The translations under genes and the position numbers were made by a program. From Prochlorococcus marinus str. MIT 9312 (lineage in GTDB: Bacteria > Cyanobacteriota > Cyanobacteriia > PCC-6307 > Cyanobiaceae), in assembly GCF_000012645.1 (NCBI RefSeq), contig NC_007577.1, positions 1,178,001 through 1,242,000 on the forward strand: DNA of 64,000 nucleotides, written 5' to 3'. The notes under the pieces are model-generated. The model was not told where the DNA came from. It saw only the letters and a list, made by a program, of their open reading frames with translations, and searched no databases. This document shows, one piece after another, positions 45,581 to 55,667 of the stretch. The first letter of the stretch is position 1, and every line of letters starts with the position of its first letter.

Positions 45581-46648
45581 TCAATTTTTAGAGGGTTTTC
45601 TATAGTAATCAGACTTAAAATAATCTTTATACCACTTTGCGAAAAGATGAATACCTTTATTAAAAGACGTACTTGGATGGTAATTTATCCATTCACTTAG
45701 TTTTGTTATATCGGCGAAGGTTGATTTAACATCGCCAGGTTGCATAGGTCTCATTTTTTTTATAGCACTAATACCTAATTCATCCTCTAATTTTTCAATA
45801 AAGCTCATGAGATTAATTGGATTATTACTTCCTACATTGAAAATCCTATGAGGAGCGAAAGAAGTTGATGGTTCTGGTCGATGGTCATAAAAGCTTTTAT
45901 TTGAGATTGGTTTTTTCAAACAACATTTATAAATAGCCTCCACGATATCAGATATAAATGTAAAGTCTCTTGACATATCTCCATTATTAAAAACATTTAT
46001 GGGTTTTCTATTTAAAATAGAATCCGCAAAAATCATTGGAGCCATATCTGGTCTTCCATAAGGTCCATAAACTGTAAAAAATCTTAAACCTGTTGAAGGA
46101 ATTTTAAAAAGATGACTATAAGAATGTGCCAACATTTCATTAGATTTTTTTGTTGCTGCATATAAGCTCAAAGGATGATCTACACTATGATCTTCACTGT
46201 AAGGCATTATTATATTTCCACCATAGACAGAACTACTAGATGCATATATTAAATGTTCAACATTAAAGTTTCTACAACCTTCTAATATATTTAGGAAACC
46301 TAAAAGGTTACTTTCTAAATAAGTATCAGGATTTTCTAAGGAATACCTTACTCCCGCTTGGGCGGCCAAATTAACCACTAAATGGGGATTATATTTTTCA
46401 AAAATTTCATTTACTTTATTTTTATCCTTTAAATCTACTTTTAAAAAATGCCATAACCTATTTTCATCTTTTTGATTAAGAATTTCAATTCTTCTTTTTT
46501 TTAAGGCTGGATTGTAATAAGAGTTCAAATTATCGATACCGATGATATTTATTTCCCCTTCTTTTAACAATCTTTCGGCAAGAGCATAACCGATAAAACC
46601 TGCTGCGCCAGTAACAAGAATATTTTTACCTCTTAAATTCATAAGCAT
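45581..46648 (-). CDS. NAD-dependent epimerase, UDP-glucuronate 4-epimerase-like
   Basis: A 355-residue short-chain epimerase. GAAGFIGYALAERLLKEGEI binds NAD. YASSSSVYGG and YAATKKSNEMLAHSYSHLF hold the Ser-Tyr-Lys triad. YYNPALKKRR near residue 42 and SRDFTFISDIVEAI near residue 228 are features of the UDP-glucuronate/CapI epimerases. With ugd it would make UDP-galacturonate. An internal ATG two residues later (MNLRGKNILV) may be the true start. It is last of the minus-strand nucleotide-sugar block and faces the gmd remnant. Confidence 0.86.
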   Translation of the reverse strand: MLMNLRGKNILVTGAAGFIGYALAERLLKEGEINIIGIDNLNSYYNPALKKRRIEILNQKDENRLWHFLKVDLKDKNKVNEIFEKYNPHLVVNLAAQAGVRYSLENPDTYLESNLLGFLNILEGCRNFNVEHLIYASSSSVYGGNIIMPYSEDHSVDHPLSLYAATKKSNEMLAHSYSHLFKIPSTGLRFFTVYGPYGRPDMAPMIFADSILNRKPINVFNNGDMSRDFTFISDIVEAIYKCCLKKPISNKSFYDHRPEPSTSFAPHRIFNVGSNNPINLMSFIEKLEDELGISAIKKMRPMQPGDVKSTFADITKLSEWINYHPSTSFNKGIHLFAKWYKDYFKSDYYRKPSKN

Positions 46649-46752
46649 TAAATGTTTATTAATAGGTAATTTATAAATTCTTTTACTATAACTTAGAGTT
46701 AATAAAATAAAAATTTTTTTTAAAAAATTAATTTAAAAAAAATTAAAAATAT

Positions 46753-48183
46753 TTATCTTCCATAATTATCTTTAAATCTATAAATATCATCTTCACCTAA
46801 ATAAGATCCACTTTGCACTTCAATTAGAATTAAATCTAATTTACCAGGATTTGAAAGACGATGTTTAGAACCGAGAGGAATATATACACTTTCATTCTCC
46901 GACAATAATTTTTTACTTTCATCAATCTGAACCAAAGCAGTGCCTTTTACAACAATCCAATGCTCAGAACGATGATGATGCATCTGTAATGAAAGTGAAG
47001 ATCCTGGATTGACAGTTATTTTCTTAACCTGCCACCTTTTATCTTGCGCAATAGAAATATAGTTTCCCCAAGGCCTATAAGCTTGTTTATGTGATTTAGC
47101 CTCTTGATATCCATTTTCATTTAATGATTTAACTATAGATTTAATTTTTTGTGAATCTGATTTTGTTGAAACTAAAATTGAATCACTAGTCTCAATTATT
47201 ATTAAATCTTCAACTCCCAAACAAGCAATAATTCTATTTTCGCTCCTAACATAACAATTTTTTATATTATTACTGATCACTTTACCACTTATGAAATTTC
47301 CATTTTTATCTTTTTCCTCATTTTCCCACAACGCCTGCCAACTGCCTATATCACTCCAGCCTGCACTTAATGGCAGAACACTTCCAAAAGAAGTTTTTTC
47401 CATAATTGCATTATCAATAGATATTTCTTGACATTTTGAGAAATAATTTTCATTTAATCTGAGAAAATCCAAATCAGATTCTGCAAATTCTAATGATTTA
47501 TGACAAGACTCTAATATCTTTGGCGCATACTTAGTAAATTCACCAATAATATTACTTGCTTTAAACATAAACATTCCACTATTCCAAGAAAAGTGTTTAT
47601 CTAAAATTAATTTTCTTGCTAATTTAATATCAGGTTTCTCTATAAATCTAATTATTGAAGAAGACTTTATGTCAGTTGTAAGTTTTTCAGCCGATTCAAT
47701 ATAACCAAAACCTGTTTCTGGGGAAGTTGGAATTATTCCAAAAGTTACTAATTTTCCTTTACAAGCAACTTCATAACCTTGTTTAACAACTTCGACATAT
47801 TTATCAACATTTTGAATAGAGTGATCAGCAGCTAAGACAAACAAAATTGAATCTTTCAAATCATTTTTTGATCTAATAGCTCCAACAGCCACTGCAGGTG
47901 CGGTATTTTTCGCTTCAGGCTCAAGAATAATTGACTTTGGTTTAACATTTATTTCCCTTAATTGCTCAGCTACAATAAATCTATGCTTCTCATTACAGAT
48001 TAAAATTGGTGATTCTATATTTTTCAGCTTTTTGAGTCTTAAAATTGTATTCTGTAAAAGAGATTGATTATTATTACCAACTAATTTTAAAAATTGCTTA
48101 GGAAAACTTTCTCTTGATAATGGCCAAAGCCTTGATCCACTACCCCCACAAAGAATAACTGGTTGTAATTTTAATTTTTCCAT
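46753..48183 (-). CDS. manC: Mannose-1-phosphate guanylyltransferase/phosphomannose isomerase
   Basis: A 476-residue bifunctional type II PMI-GMP. The N-terminal nucleotidyltransferase has GGSGSRLWPLSRESFPKQFL and VLAADHSIQ plus FIEKPD. The C-terminal cupin isomerase has PWGNYISIAQDKRWQVKKI and QMHHHRSEHWIVV with its metal-binding His. It makes GDP-mannose from fructose-6-phosphate once a phosphomannomutase converts Man6P to Man1P; no mutase gene is in this window. GDP-mannose is the substrate for gmd upstream on the same strand. Confidence 0.96.
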   Translation of the reverse strand: MEKLKLQPVILCGGSGSRLWPLSRESFPKQFLKLVGNNNQSLLQNTILRLKKLKNIESPILICNEKHRFIVAEQLREINVKPKSIILEPEAKNTAPAVAVGAIRSKNDLKDSILFVLAADHSIQNVDKYVEVVKQGYEVACKGKLVTFGIIPTSPETGFGYIESAEKLTTDIKSSSIIRFIEKPDIKLARKLILDKHFSWNSGMFMFKASNIIGEFTKYAPKILESCHKSLEFAESDLDFLRLNENYFSKCQEISIDNAIMEKTSFGSVLPLSAGWSDIGSWQALWENEEKDKNGNFISGKVISNNIKNCYVRSENRIIACLGVEDLIIIETSDSILVSTKSDSQKIKSIVKSLNENGYQEAKSHKQAYRPWGNYISIAQDKRWQVKKITVNPGSSLSLQMHHHRSEHWIVVKGTALVQIDESKKLLSENESVYIPLGSKHRLSNPGKLDLILIEVQSGSYLGEDDIYRFKDNYGR

Positions 48184-48340
48184 TAAAAATAATATTAATA
48201 TCAGTAATTCTTTTTATTTCAAAATAACATAGTTTATCTTAAACAAACTTATTTGATCTTTAACAAGATAATTTTCCTTCATATTTTACTAAACTCAAAT
48301 AAACTAAAAAAAAACATTAAATAATAAACTTTTTTAAAAC

Positions 48341-49339
48341 TCATATTCTTAGAGTATTTGTCTTAAGTTCATTTTTAAAACCGATAATTGAATCTTTAAT
48401 ACCATCACTAAATTTAATCTTAGGTTCCCAACCCAAATTAATAATATTTGAAACATCAAGTTGCTTCCTAAACATTCCATCTGGCTTTGATTGGTCCCAG
48501 ATAATTTTTCCACAATAGCCTATTTCTTTTGCAATCAAATTAGCTAATTCTTTTATAGAAATATCATTCCCTGTTCCAACATTTAAAAAAGGGAGTGTTT
48601 GATTGCGAGAATCTTTTGGGGCTTCTGGAAGTGAAGGATGCCAATTTTTCAGAACAAAAACAACCGCTTCGGCTAAGTCATCAACATGTAAAAATTCTCT
48701 TCTAGGGTTACCAGTACCCCAACATGTTACTTCATTTAAATTATTTTCTTTCCCTTCATAAAATTTTCTTATTAAGGCAGGCAAAACATGAGAAGAAGAT
48801 AAATTATAATTATCGCCTGGACCATATAAATTTGTAGGCATTAAACTTATTGCATCAAATCCGTATTGCTTCCTAAGCGCCTGACATAATTTTATACCTG
48901 CAATTTTTGCTAGCGCGTACCATTCATTTGTGGGTTCTAATTCTCCCGTTAATAAATATTCTTCTTTAATTGGTTGGGTTGAAAATTTTGGATAAATACA
49001 ACTACTACCAAGAAAAAGTAATCTATTGACATTATTTAACCAAGAAGCCTCTATTAAGTTATTTTGAATTTTTAAGTTCTTTAGTAAAAAGTCAACAGGA
49101 TATTTATTATTTGCATTTATTCCACCAACTTTTGCGGCTGCGATTATCACAATATCTGGTTTGTAGTTTTCAAACCACTGTCTTACTTTATTTGCATCCT
49201 CTAGATTTAAGTCTTTTTTTGTGACTGTAATTATATTCTTGTAACCTAAATTATCTAACTTCCTAAATATTGCACTACCTACCATTCCTTTATGGCCTGC
49301 AATAAATACTTTTGAGTTTAATAGAAGATTTTTTTGCAA
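48341..49339 (-). CDS. fcl: GDP-L-fucose synthase
   Basis: A 332-residue bifunctional epimerase-reductase that turns GDP-4-keto-6-deoxymannose into GDP-L-fucose. FIAGHKGMVGSAIFRKL binds NADPH. AAKVGGINANNKYPVDFL, LGSSCIYPKFSTQPIKEEYL and WYALAKIAGIKLCQA (with the Tyr and Lys) are family hallmarks, as is MPTNLYGPGDNYNLSSSHVLPALI. The gene follows gmd by about 70 bases, the usual partner order. Confidence 0.97.
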   Translation of the reverse strand: MQKNLLLNSKVFIAGHKGMVGSAIFRKLDNLGYKNIITVTKKDLNLEDANKVRQWFENYKPDIVIIAAAKVGGINANNKYPVDFLLKNLKIQNNLIEASWLNNVNRLLFLGSSCIYPKFSTQPIKEEYLLTGELEPTNEWYALAKIAGIKLCQALRKQYGFDAISLMPTNLYGPGDNYNLSSSHVLPALIRKFYEGKENNLNEVTCWGTGNPRREFLHVDDLAEAVVFVLKNWHPSLPEAPKDSRNQTLPFLNVGTGNDISIKELANLIAKEIGYCGKIIWDQSKPDGMFRKQLDVSNIINLGWEPKIKFSDGIKDSIIGFKNELKTNTLRI

Positions 49340-49407
49340 AAGAATTTCTTGTATAAATTTATTTTAAATCAAAGTTAACATTTGTATTAATGCATAAGTA
49401 ACTTTTT

Positions 49408-50511
49408 TTAATTTACTAAGCCTTTGCATACCTCCAAATCATATTTGATCATTTCTTCAATCATTTCTTCAAGGCGGATTTTAGGTTCCCATCCTAATTC
49501 TTTTCTAGCTTTAGAGGAATCTCCTATTAAAGCTTCAACTTCAGCGGGGCGAAAATACCTTTTATCAATTCTTACAACAATTTCTCCTGTGTCTTTTCGT
49601 TTTCCAACTTCATTTAATCCTTCTCCTTCCCAAATTATTGCAGATGAATTTTCGTTCTTACTCCAACCTAGCTTTTGAGCTGCAATTTCTACAAATTGCC
49701 TAATGGATTCGCTTCTTCCAGTAGCAATTACAAAATCCTCTGGAGTATCTTGCTGTAACATTAACCATTGCATCTCGACGTAGTCTTTTGCGTGACCCCA
49801 ATCTCTTAATGAATCAAGATTACCTAAATAAATACAATCATCCAAACCACAATGTATCCTTGCTAAACCTCTAGTAATTTTTTTAGTTACGAAAGTCTCG
49901 CCTCTTCTAGGACTCTCATGATTGAATAAAATACCATTACAAGCAAATATTCCATAAGATTCCCTATAATTGACTGTTATCCAATAAGCATACATTTTGG
50001 CCACCCCATAAGGGCTCCTAGGATAAAAAGGTGTTTTTTCAGTTTGCGGAGTTTCCTGAACTTCACCATATAACTCACTAGTACTTGCTTGATAAATTTT
50101 TGTTTTATTTTCAAGTCCTAAAATTCTTATAGCTTCTAATATTCTTAATGTTCCTAATGCATCACAATTAGCCGTATATTCAGGTGTCTCAAAGCTTACT
50201 GCCACGTGACTTTGTGCCCCTAAATTGTAAATTTCATCCGGTTGAACATCTTGAATAATTCTTATCAAATTCGTAGAGTCTGTTAAATCACCATAATGAA
50301 GAATAAAATTTTGGTTTAATTCGTGAGGGTCTTGATAAAGATGATCGATTCTCGATGTATTCAGACTACTAGACCTTCTTTTAATCCCATGAACTTGATA
50401 TCCCTTATTAAGTAAAAATTCTGCAAGATAACTACCATCTTGGCCAGTAATTCCAGTAATTAATGCAATTTTTTTAATATTCTTGTCATTCATATCAGTG
50501 CTAAAGTTCAT
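49408..50511 (-). CDS. gmd: GDP-mannose 4,6-dehydratase
   Basis: A 367-residue dehydratase of the extended SDR family, the first committed step to GDP-L-fucose. [19 protein letters not shown] and [14 protein letters not shown] bind [24 protein letters not shown] and [12 protein letters not shown] hold the catalytic Thr/Ser, Glu, Tyr and Lys. NESP-like [17 protein letters not shown] follows. The start at 50511 gives a short extension before the fold; a later ATG at residue 7 is also possible. An inactive partial copy lies at 45249-45503. Confidence 0.97.
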   Translation of the reverse strand: MNFSTDMNDKNIKKIALITGITGQDGSYLAEFLLNKGYQVHGIKRRSSSLNTSRIDHLYQDPHELNQNFILHYGDLTDSTNLIRIIQDVQPDEIYNLGAQSHVAVSFETPEYTANCDALGTLRILEAIRILGLENKTKIYQASTSELYGEVQETPQTEKTPFYPRSPYGVAKMYAYWITVNYRESYGIFACNGILFNHESPRRGETFVTKKITRGLARIHCGLDDCIYLGNLDSLRDWGHAKDYVEMQWLMLQQDTPEDFVIATGRSESIRQFVEIAAQKLGWSKNENSSAIIWEGEGLNEVGKRKDTGEIVVRIDKRYFRPAEVEALIGDSSKARKELGWEPKIRLEEMIEEMIKYDLEVCKGLVN

Positions 50512-50712
50512 AGAAAAAATTTGATTAGGTATATTTGTTTACCTTTGCATAAATCCAAAGATAAACTTATTTATTTTTTATTCTATTTAAGTAGGAACAT
50601 AAGAAATAACCTTATTAACGTAATAAAAGAATTCAATCAAAAATCTTAATATATACCCTATAAAAAAGGAACTCTAAATTGACTTTTTTAAATATAAATT
50701 AATTCTTATAAA

Positions 50713-51771
50713 TCAATTTTTAAAGTTACTTTTATACCATCTCCATCCATCTTTACACATTTCATTTATTGACTTTTTTGGGTACCAATTCATAATCTTT
50801 TTTGCCTTAGTGTTATCAGCAAAACATACCCCTACATCTCCTTTCCTAGGTTGTTCATATTCATAAAATATTTTACATTTATTCACTTCCTGAAAAATAG
50901 ATAATAATTCAAGTACACTTGTACCTTTACCAGTCCCTAAATTAAAAGCATTTATTTCAGGATCATGAGACAGAAGATGATTGTAAGAACAAATGTGTCC
51001 TTCAACTAAATCCATAATATGAATATAATCCCTGATACAAGTACCATCTTTTGTAGGCCAATCATTACCATAAATTTTAAACGCATTGTTCTCCCTAATC
51101 GCAACTTCACAAATTTTTGGAAAAATATTTGTTGATTCTTCTAAAGGTGATTCTCCAATTAATCCGCTAGGGTGTGAGCCTATTGGATTAAAGTATCGCA
51201 ATAAGATAATCCTCCAAGAATTTGGTTTACTGTTGAAAACATCTATTAGAAACTTTTCAATTGTAGCTTTTGTATTCCCATAAGGATTTATTGGTTCAAT
51301 CCTTTCAAATTCTTTAATAGGACTTATTGAATTTTTTCCATATACTGAAGCACTACTACTAAAAATAAAATTGAAGCAACTATAACTATTCATTACCCTA
51401 ATCAAATTAATTGTTCCTAAGAGGTTTGTTTCCCAATATTCCATTGGGAAATTAATAGATTCATTTACTGACTTTTTCCCAGCGAAATGAATTACACCAC
51501 CAATTGGTTTTGAATTCAAAAGTGCATCTGAAAATACATTTTCTATATTTTTTATATTCCGAATATCACCTTTATAAAATTTAAATATATTCTTAAAACC
51601 TTTTGAATTAAGTGATTTACTATATTCCTTAATTATTTCAAGTGTCTTTTCAGAACTATTTATTAATGAATCTAGAACATATACGTTATATCCTCTTTCA
51701 AGTAATGTAAAGCAGGTGTGGATCCCTATATAACCAATACCACCAGTCACTAAAACATTATTACTTGACAT
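50713..51771 (-). CDS. galE: UDP-glucose 4-epimerase
   Basis: A 352-residue GalE that interconverts UDP-glucose and UDP-galactose. NVLVTGGIGYIGIHTCFTLL binds NAD, FSSSASVYGK and NPYGNTKATIEKFL hold the Ser-Tyr-Lys triad, and LRYFNPIGSHPSGLIGE plus DGTCIRDYIHIMDLVEGH are GalE-specific. An unusual Ile replaces the Ala of GGAGYIGSH. It is the first gene of the minus-strand sugar-supply block and divergent from the phosphatase-like gene over 270 AT-rich bases that show a short hairpin (51801-51832) but no clear promoter. Confidence 0.95.
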   Translation of the reverse strand: MSSNNVLVTGGIGYIGIHTCFTLLERGYNVYVLDSLINSSEKTLEIIKEYSKSLNSKGFKNIFKFYKGDIRNIKNIENVFSDALLNSKPIGGVIHFAGKKSVNESINFPMEYWETNLLGTINLIRVMNSYSCFNFIFSSSASVYGKNSISPIKEFERIEPINPYGNTKATIEKFLIDVFNSKPNSWRIILLRYFNPIGSHPSGLIGESPLEESTNIFPKICEVAIRENNAFKIYGNDWPTKDGTCIRDYIHIMDLVEGHICSYNHLLSHDPEINAFNLGTGKGTSVLELLSIFQEVNKCKIFYEYEQPRKGDVGVCFADNTKAKKIMNWYPKKSINEMCKDGWRWYKSNFKN

Positions 51772-52041
51772 TGATAAGAATTTAATTTTTCTTCTCTTTA
51801 AAAAACTTTAGCTTAAATGTAAAGAAGTTTTTAACTAATTGATTAAATATTTCGAGATTTAAATACTAAAATAAGTTTTAACTAAAAATATATTATTTGA
51901 TTAGATTATTTTGTTCGATTTAAATTTTTAATATTTTTGTTTCTTTTTTTTCTACATTTAATTTAAAATAAGGCTAAGTTCTTTTTAGAATTAAAAACTT
52001 TTTTTTAATTTAAATTTTAATATTTTTACTAAGTCTTAAAT

Positions 52042-53412
52042 ATGAGAACCAATTTACAGAAATTAATTATTTATGAATTAAATGAAGTGCCAATAAAGGT
52101 TCTTAAAAAATACATAAAAATTTTTCCTCATTCAAATTTTGCATATATTTGCAAAAAAGGGGTTCTCAAAAATACTTACACTACAGATGATGGAGAATTA
52201 CACCCTTGGAGTACTTGGCCAACAGTTCACAGAGGAGTTAATAATAAAATTCATAATATCAGATTTATAAATCAAAATTTAAATAGTGCAAAAAAATGGC
52301 CTCCAATTTGGGAAGTCCTAATCGAAAATGAAAAATCAATAGGTATTTTTGGTTCGTTACAATCATATCCGCCCATTAAAAATAGATTTGTATCTTTTTA
52401 TTTACCTGATACTTTTGCTCCAGATATAGATGCTTATCCAAAAGTTCTAGAAATATTCCAAGATTTTAATTTAAGTTTAACTGAGAAAAATAAAGCCATC
52501 TCAAGAACTATCTCTTCTAAAGAAATATATAAGTTTCTGAAATTAATTGTTTTAGGAACATTTAGATTTAAAACAATACTAAAAGTTTTTAATCAAGTCA
52601 TTTATGAAATTTTTGATAAAAGAAATAAAACCCTGAGATCCCTTCTTCAACCTATTTTAGGTTTCGATATTTATATAAAGATGCTTGAAAAGAAGAAACC
52701 TGAATTCAGTACTTTTTTTACTAATCATGTGGCAGGCATAATGCATAGATATTGGCGATATACATTCCCAGAGGATTTCGGAGATAAAATAAATAATGAT
52801 AATTTCCACTTGGAATCAATTAATAAAGCTATGCATATTGCAGATAATCAAATTGGGGAATTAATTAAATTTAGTAAGTCTCACAATTACGATTTATGGA
52901 TCTTAAGTAGCATGGGTCAAGAAGCAATAAAAAGGGAAGATGATTTTCCTGAGATTTATGTTGGAAGTATTGGGAAAATTATTAAAGCTATTGGCCTAAA
53001 TCAAAAACACTATCAATTATTACCTGCCATGCAACCTGATTTATGTATTAATTGTAAAGATAAAAAATCCAAAACAAAACTTTTGGAAAATTTAAAACAA
53101 ATAAAAGATAAAAATGGAAAATTGATTTTTATACCTAGATATGTCAACGATGGAAATTCTATAAATATTTCTATCAAACACTCTTATCATGCATTTAAAA
53201 CAAAAAAGTTTTTTATAAAAGGTGAAACTTTTACAGCAAAAGATTTAGACATAGAGTTCGTTAAAAGAGATATAGGAACTGGTTACCATTGTAGAGAAGG
53301 AATTTTTATTTGTTACGGTAAAAAAAGTAATGATATATTTAAATCATATGGTTCAAAAAATATTAATACAAAAGATTTCTTTAATAAGGTAAAGAGATAT
53401 TTTGAAATTTAA
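52042..53412 (+). CDS. Alkaline-phosphatase-fold (phosphodiesterase-like) protein
   Basis: A 456-residue protein that looks like a distant member of the nucleotide pyrophosphatase/phosphodiesterase branch of the alkaline phosphatase superfamily. WSTWPTVHRGVN (about residues 53-64) matches the T-x-H-G nucleophile loop. FFTNHVAGIMHRYWRYTFP and the late YHCREGIFICYG correspond to later conserved blocks. Metal-binding positions look altered: YELNEVP replaces the usual aspartate, and LWILSSMGQEAI stands where S-D-H-G is expected. It may have lost hydrolase activity or changed metals. It might transfer phospho-groups to a glycan. The 3' end overlaps the convergent WecA-like gene by 32 bases. Confidence 0.55.
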   Translation: MRTNLQKLIIYELNEVPIKVLKKYIKIFPHSNFAYICKKGVLKNTYTTDDGELHPWSTWPTVHRGVNNKIHNIRFINQNLNSAKKWPPIWEVLIENEKSIGIFGSLQSYPPIKNRFVSFYLPDTFAPDIDAYPKVLEIFQDFNLSLTEKNKAISRTISSKEIYKFLKLIVLGTFRFKTILKVFNQVIYEIFDKRNKTLRSLLQPILGFDIYIKMLEKKKPEFSTFFTNHVAGIMHRYWRYTFPEDFGDKINNDNFHLESINKAMHIADNQIGELIKFSKSHNYDLWILSSMGQEAIKREDDFPEIYVGSIGKIIKAIGLNQKHYQLLPAMQPDLCINCKDKKSKTKLLENLKQIKDKNGKLIFIPRYVNDGNSINISIKHSYHAFKTKKFFIKGETFTAKDLDIEFVKRDIGTGYHCREGIFICYGKKSNDIFKSYGSKNINTKDFFNKVKRYFEI

Positions 53413-54370
53413 AATTAATTACTATATTTAAAAATGACATTAATATAGAAATAAAAAAAATAATATATAAGCATTTTTTCTGATTCATTCCACTATCAAC
53501 CAAAAGGTAATGTAAGTGATTTCTATCTGGAAAGAAAGGTGATTTTCGATTCAATATTCTTACTATTATTACTCTTAACATATCAATCAATGGCCATAAT
53601 AATAAGCTTGTAATCAAAAAGGGATTTACTATACCTGGACTTTTCCCACATGTTAATACTGATATAGATAAATAGAAACCTAGTAGATATGAGCCCCCAT
53701 CACCAGTCATTATTTTTGCTGGATATTTATTAAATTTCAAAAATCCCAGACATGCAGAAAACATTATTATTGATACTAATGCGTCTATGAAATTATTATT
53801 CAAATAATTTATTACAAAGAAAGTAAATGAATAAATACATGTTAAACCTATTAACAAGCCATCCATACCATCAATCCAATTGATGGCGTTTATTACCGCG
53901 ACAATCCAAAAAACTGTAAACAAATAAGAAATAAAATTAGAATCAATATTAAAAAAATTATCTAAGTTAGTGAAGTAAAAATATAAACCCTTAATCTTCA
54001 CCAATTGAAACCATGCAATTGTAGAAATAAAAAATTGTAAAATTAATCTAAAAAAAGGTGATATAGATTTCAAATCATCTACAAATCCTAAAATGAATAT
54101 AGAGAGAAAACATACAAAAATAAATAAAATATAGCTTTGATTTTGTATATAGATTTGACTCTTATCAAATAAAAATAGGATTGAAAAACTTATTGTTAAA
54201 GAAAAGAAAATACCTAATCCTCCTATCCTAGGTATAGGAGAATAATGTTTCTTTCTATAATTAGGCTCATCAAATATCTTTCTATTCTTAGCAAAATTTA
54301 TAATTTTTGGTGTTATTAAATATGAACTTATAAAAGTAAAAATTACTAGCAGAAGATAAAAGAAATTCAT
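53381..54370 (-). CDS. WecA/MraY-like polyprenyl-phosphate HexNAc-1-phosphate transferase
   Basis: A 329-residue polytopic initiating transferase with about ten hydrophobic helices. Diagnostic segments are IPRIGGLGIFFSL, the Mg-binding GFVDDLKSISPFFR loop, INWIDGMDGLL (N-x-x-D-x-x-D-G-L) and MTGDGGSYLLGF. It transfers GlcNAc-1-phosphate or a related sugar-phosphate to undecaprenyl phosphate. With the PglC-type enzyme at 34681-35412 this is the second initiating transferase in the window. The GT4 gene two bases upstream is probably cotranscribed. Confidence 0.92.
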   Translation of the reverse strand: MNFFYLLLVIFTFISSYLITPKIINFAKNRKIFDEPNYRKKHYSPIPRIGGLGIFFSLTISFSILFLFDKSQIYIQNQSYILFIFVCFLSIFILGFVDDLKSISPFFRLILQFFISTIAWFQLVKIKGLYFYFTNLDNFFNIDSNFISYLFTVFWIVAVINAINWIDGMDGLLIGLTCIYSFTFFVINYLNNNFIDALVSIIMFSACLGFLKFNKYPAKIMTGDGGSYLLGFYLSISVLTCGKSPGIVNPFLITSLLLWPLIDMLRVIIVRILNRKSPFFPDRNHLHYLLVDSGMNQKKCLYIIFFISILMSFLNIVINFKFQNISLPY

Positions 54371-54372
54371 TA

Positions 54373-55548
54373 TTATTGAGAAAATATTTCTTCTAAATTA
54401 GTTCTCCATGTTGATATTTTAGTTATTTCTTCGGTATAAATTTTGCATCCATGCTTAATTTTATTATAAAGTTTTTCATCTTTAACTAACCTAATCACAG
54501 ATCCTGCCAAAGATGATGGAGATGAAGTAGAAGATACAATCCCATTAAAAAGATGAACGACATCAACATCCAAGCCTGGATTTGGTGAGACAATTGGAAT
54601 ACATTGATATGCCATAGACTCAAGGACAAATCTTGGATGACCTTCTCGAGCACTTGGGAACAAAAATATATGAGAATCTTTAAAAACTTCTTGGAAAGGT
54701 CTAGAAGATTTAAATTTAAGATCTTCAGTCTCAAGTTTTTTTATTTCATCAAGTGTTAAAGAAGAAGAATTTGAAGGGTCATGTTTGCCATATGCTGTAA
54801 TTGTATGTTTTATGCCCGCTAGATTCAAATAAAATGAAATTATTGGCAAGTCATTTACACCTTTTTCCAAAAGAAATCTTCCTATATAAACTATTTTCAG
54901 TTTCTCCAAAGGAGGCTTTATAATTTGCATATTATATATTTTGATTAGATTTTCCAGAAGAAGTCCTGATTCTCTTATTACATAAACTTTTCTAAAAGGT
55001 TTATAATCTTGAATCGTTTCTCTATCTTGAGTGTTTAAAACGAATACTTTATTTTTATTTAATTGGGAACTTAATTGCATTATTTTAATATAAACTCTAC
55101 CTATTAATCTTGATCTAAGGCTTTTCCTAATTCGTGATGGGCCGAATCCTGTTATAAAAAATCTATATACAAAATTTCTTTTATTTTTATAAATAAAAGA
55201 AAAGAAAAACAAGGCAATATTGATAGTAGCTGTATGAGATACAAAATAACATTTTCCATTTTGAGGTAACTTTCTTGATATATTTATAAACCAAAAAATA
55301 TTATTTATTAACGCCAAAGGAGAAGTACCTTTTTTTAAACAATAAAAGATATTCTTATCTGGAACTAATGATTTAAATTCAAGAAAATTATCTTCTTGAT
55401 ATTTCTCATGAGTTTTATCAGGTATAAGTACGTATAAATTTATATCTCTATCTTTTTTTAAAAGAGAACTAATTAACTGCAACTTATAATCTAAAATAAA
55501 ACTTAAAGAATTTGCAGATATTATTAAATTTTTCATTATAAAATTCAA
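54373..55548 (-). CDS. Glycosyltransferase family 4 protein
   Basis: A 391-residue GT-B glycosyltransferase. The donor domain starts KIVYIGRFLLEKGVNDLPII and contains FLFPSAREGHPRFVLESMAYQCIPIVSPNPGLDVDVV, including the GT4 Glu residues. The N-terminal half has an amphipathic segment (LAL INNIFWFINISRK region) that may touch the membrane. The gene ends two bases before the WecA-like gene, so it may transfer the second sugar onto that enzyme's product. Specificity is unknown. Confidence 0.87.
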   Translation of the reverse strand: MNFIMKNLIISANSLSFILDYKLQLISSLLKKDRDINLYVLIPDKTHEKYQEDNFLEFKSLVPDKNIFYCLKKGTSPLALINNIFWFINISRKLPQNGKCYFVSHTATINIALFFFSFIYKNKRNFVYRFFITGFGPSRIRKSLRSRLIGRVYIKIMQLSSQLNKNKVFVLNTQDRETIQDYKPFRKVYVIRESGLLLENLIKIYNMQIIKPPLEKLKIVYIGRFLLEKGVNDLPIISFYLNLAGIKHTITAYGKHDPSNSSSLTLDEIKKLETEDLKFKSSRPFQEVFKDSHIFLFPSAREGHPRFVLESMAYQCIPIVSPNPGLDVDVVHLFNGIVSSTSSPSSLAGSVIRLVKDEKLYNKIKHGCKIYTEEITKISTWRTNLEEIFSQ

Positions 55549-55667
55549 CTACTTTTTTATATTAGCCTAATAAGTTTTTTATTAAAAATTAAGTATTTAT
55601 ACAATTTATTTATTTTGACAATTATATTCTTTGTTAAATTTAAAATTATGAGTTGAATTTATATTTA

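Noticed and set aside
51801-51832. AAAAACTT/AAGTTTTT hairpin in the galE upstream gap as a terminator
   Set aside because: It lies between two divergent gene starts, where no gene ends, and its A/T-only stem is weak; chance is likely.
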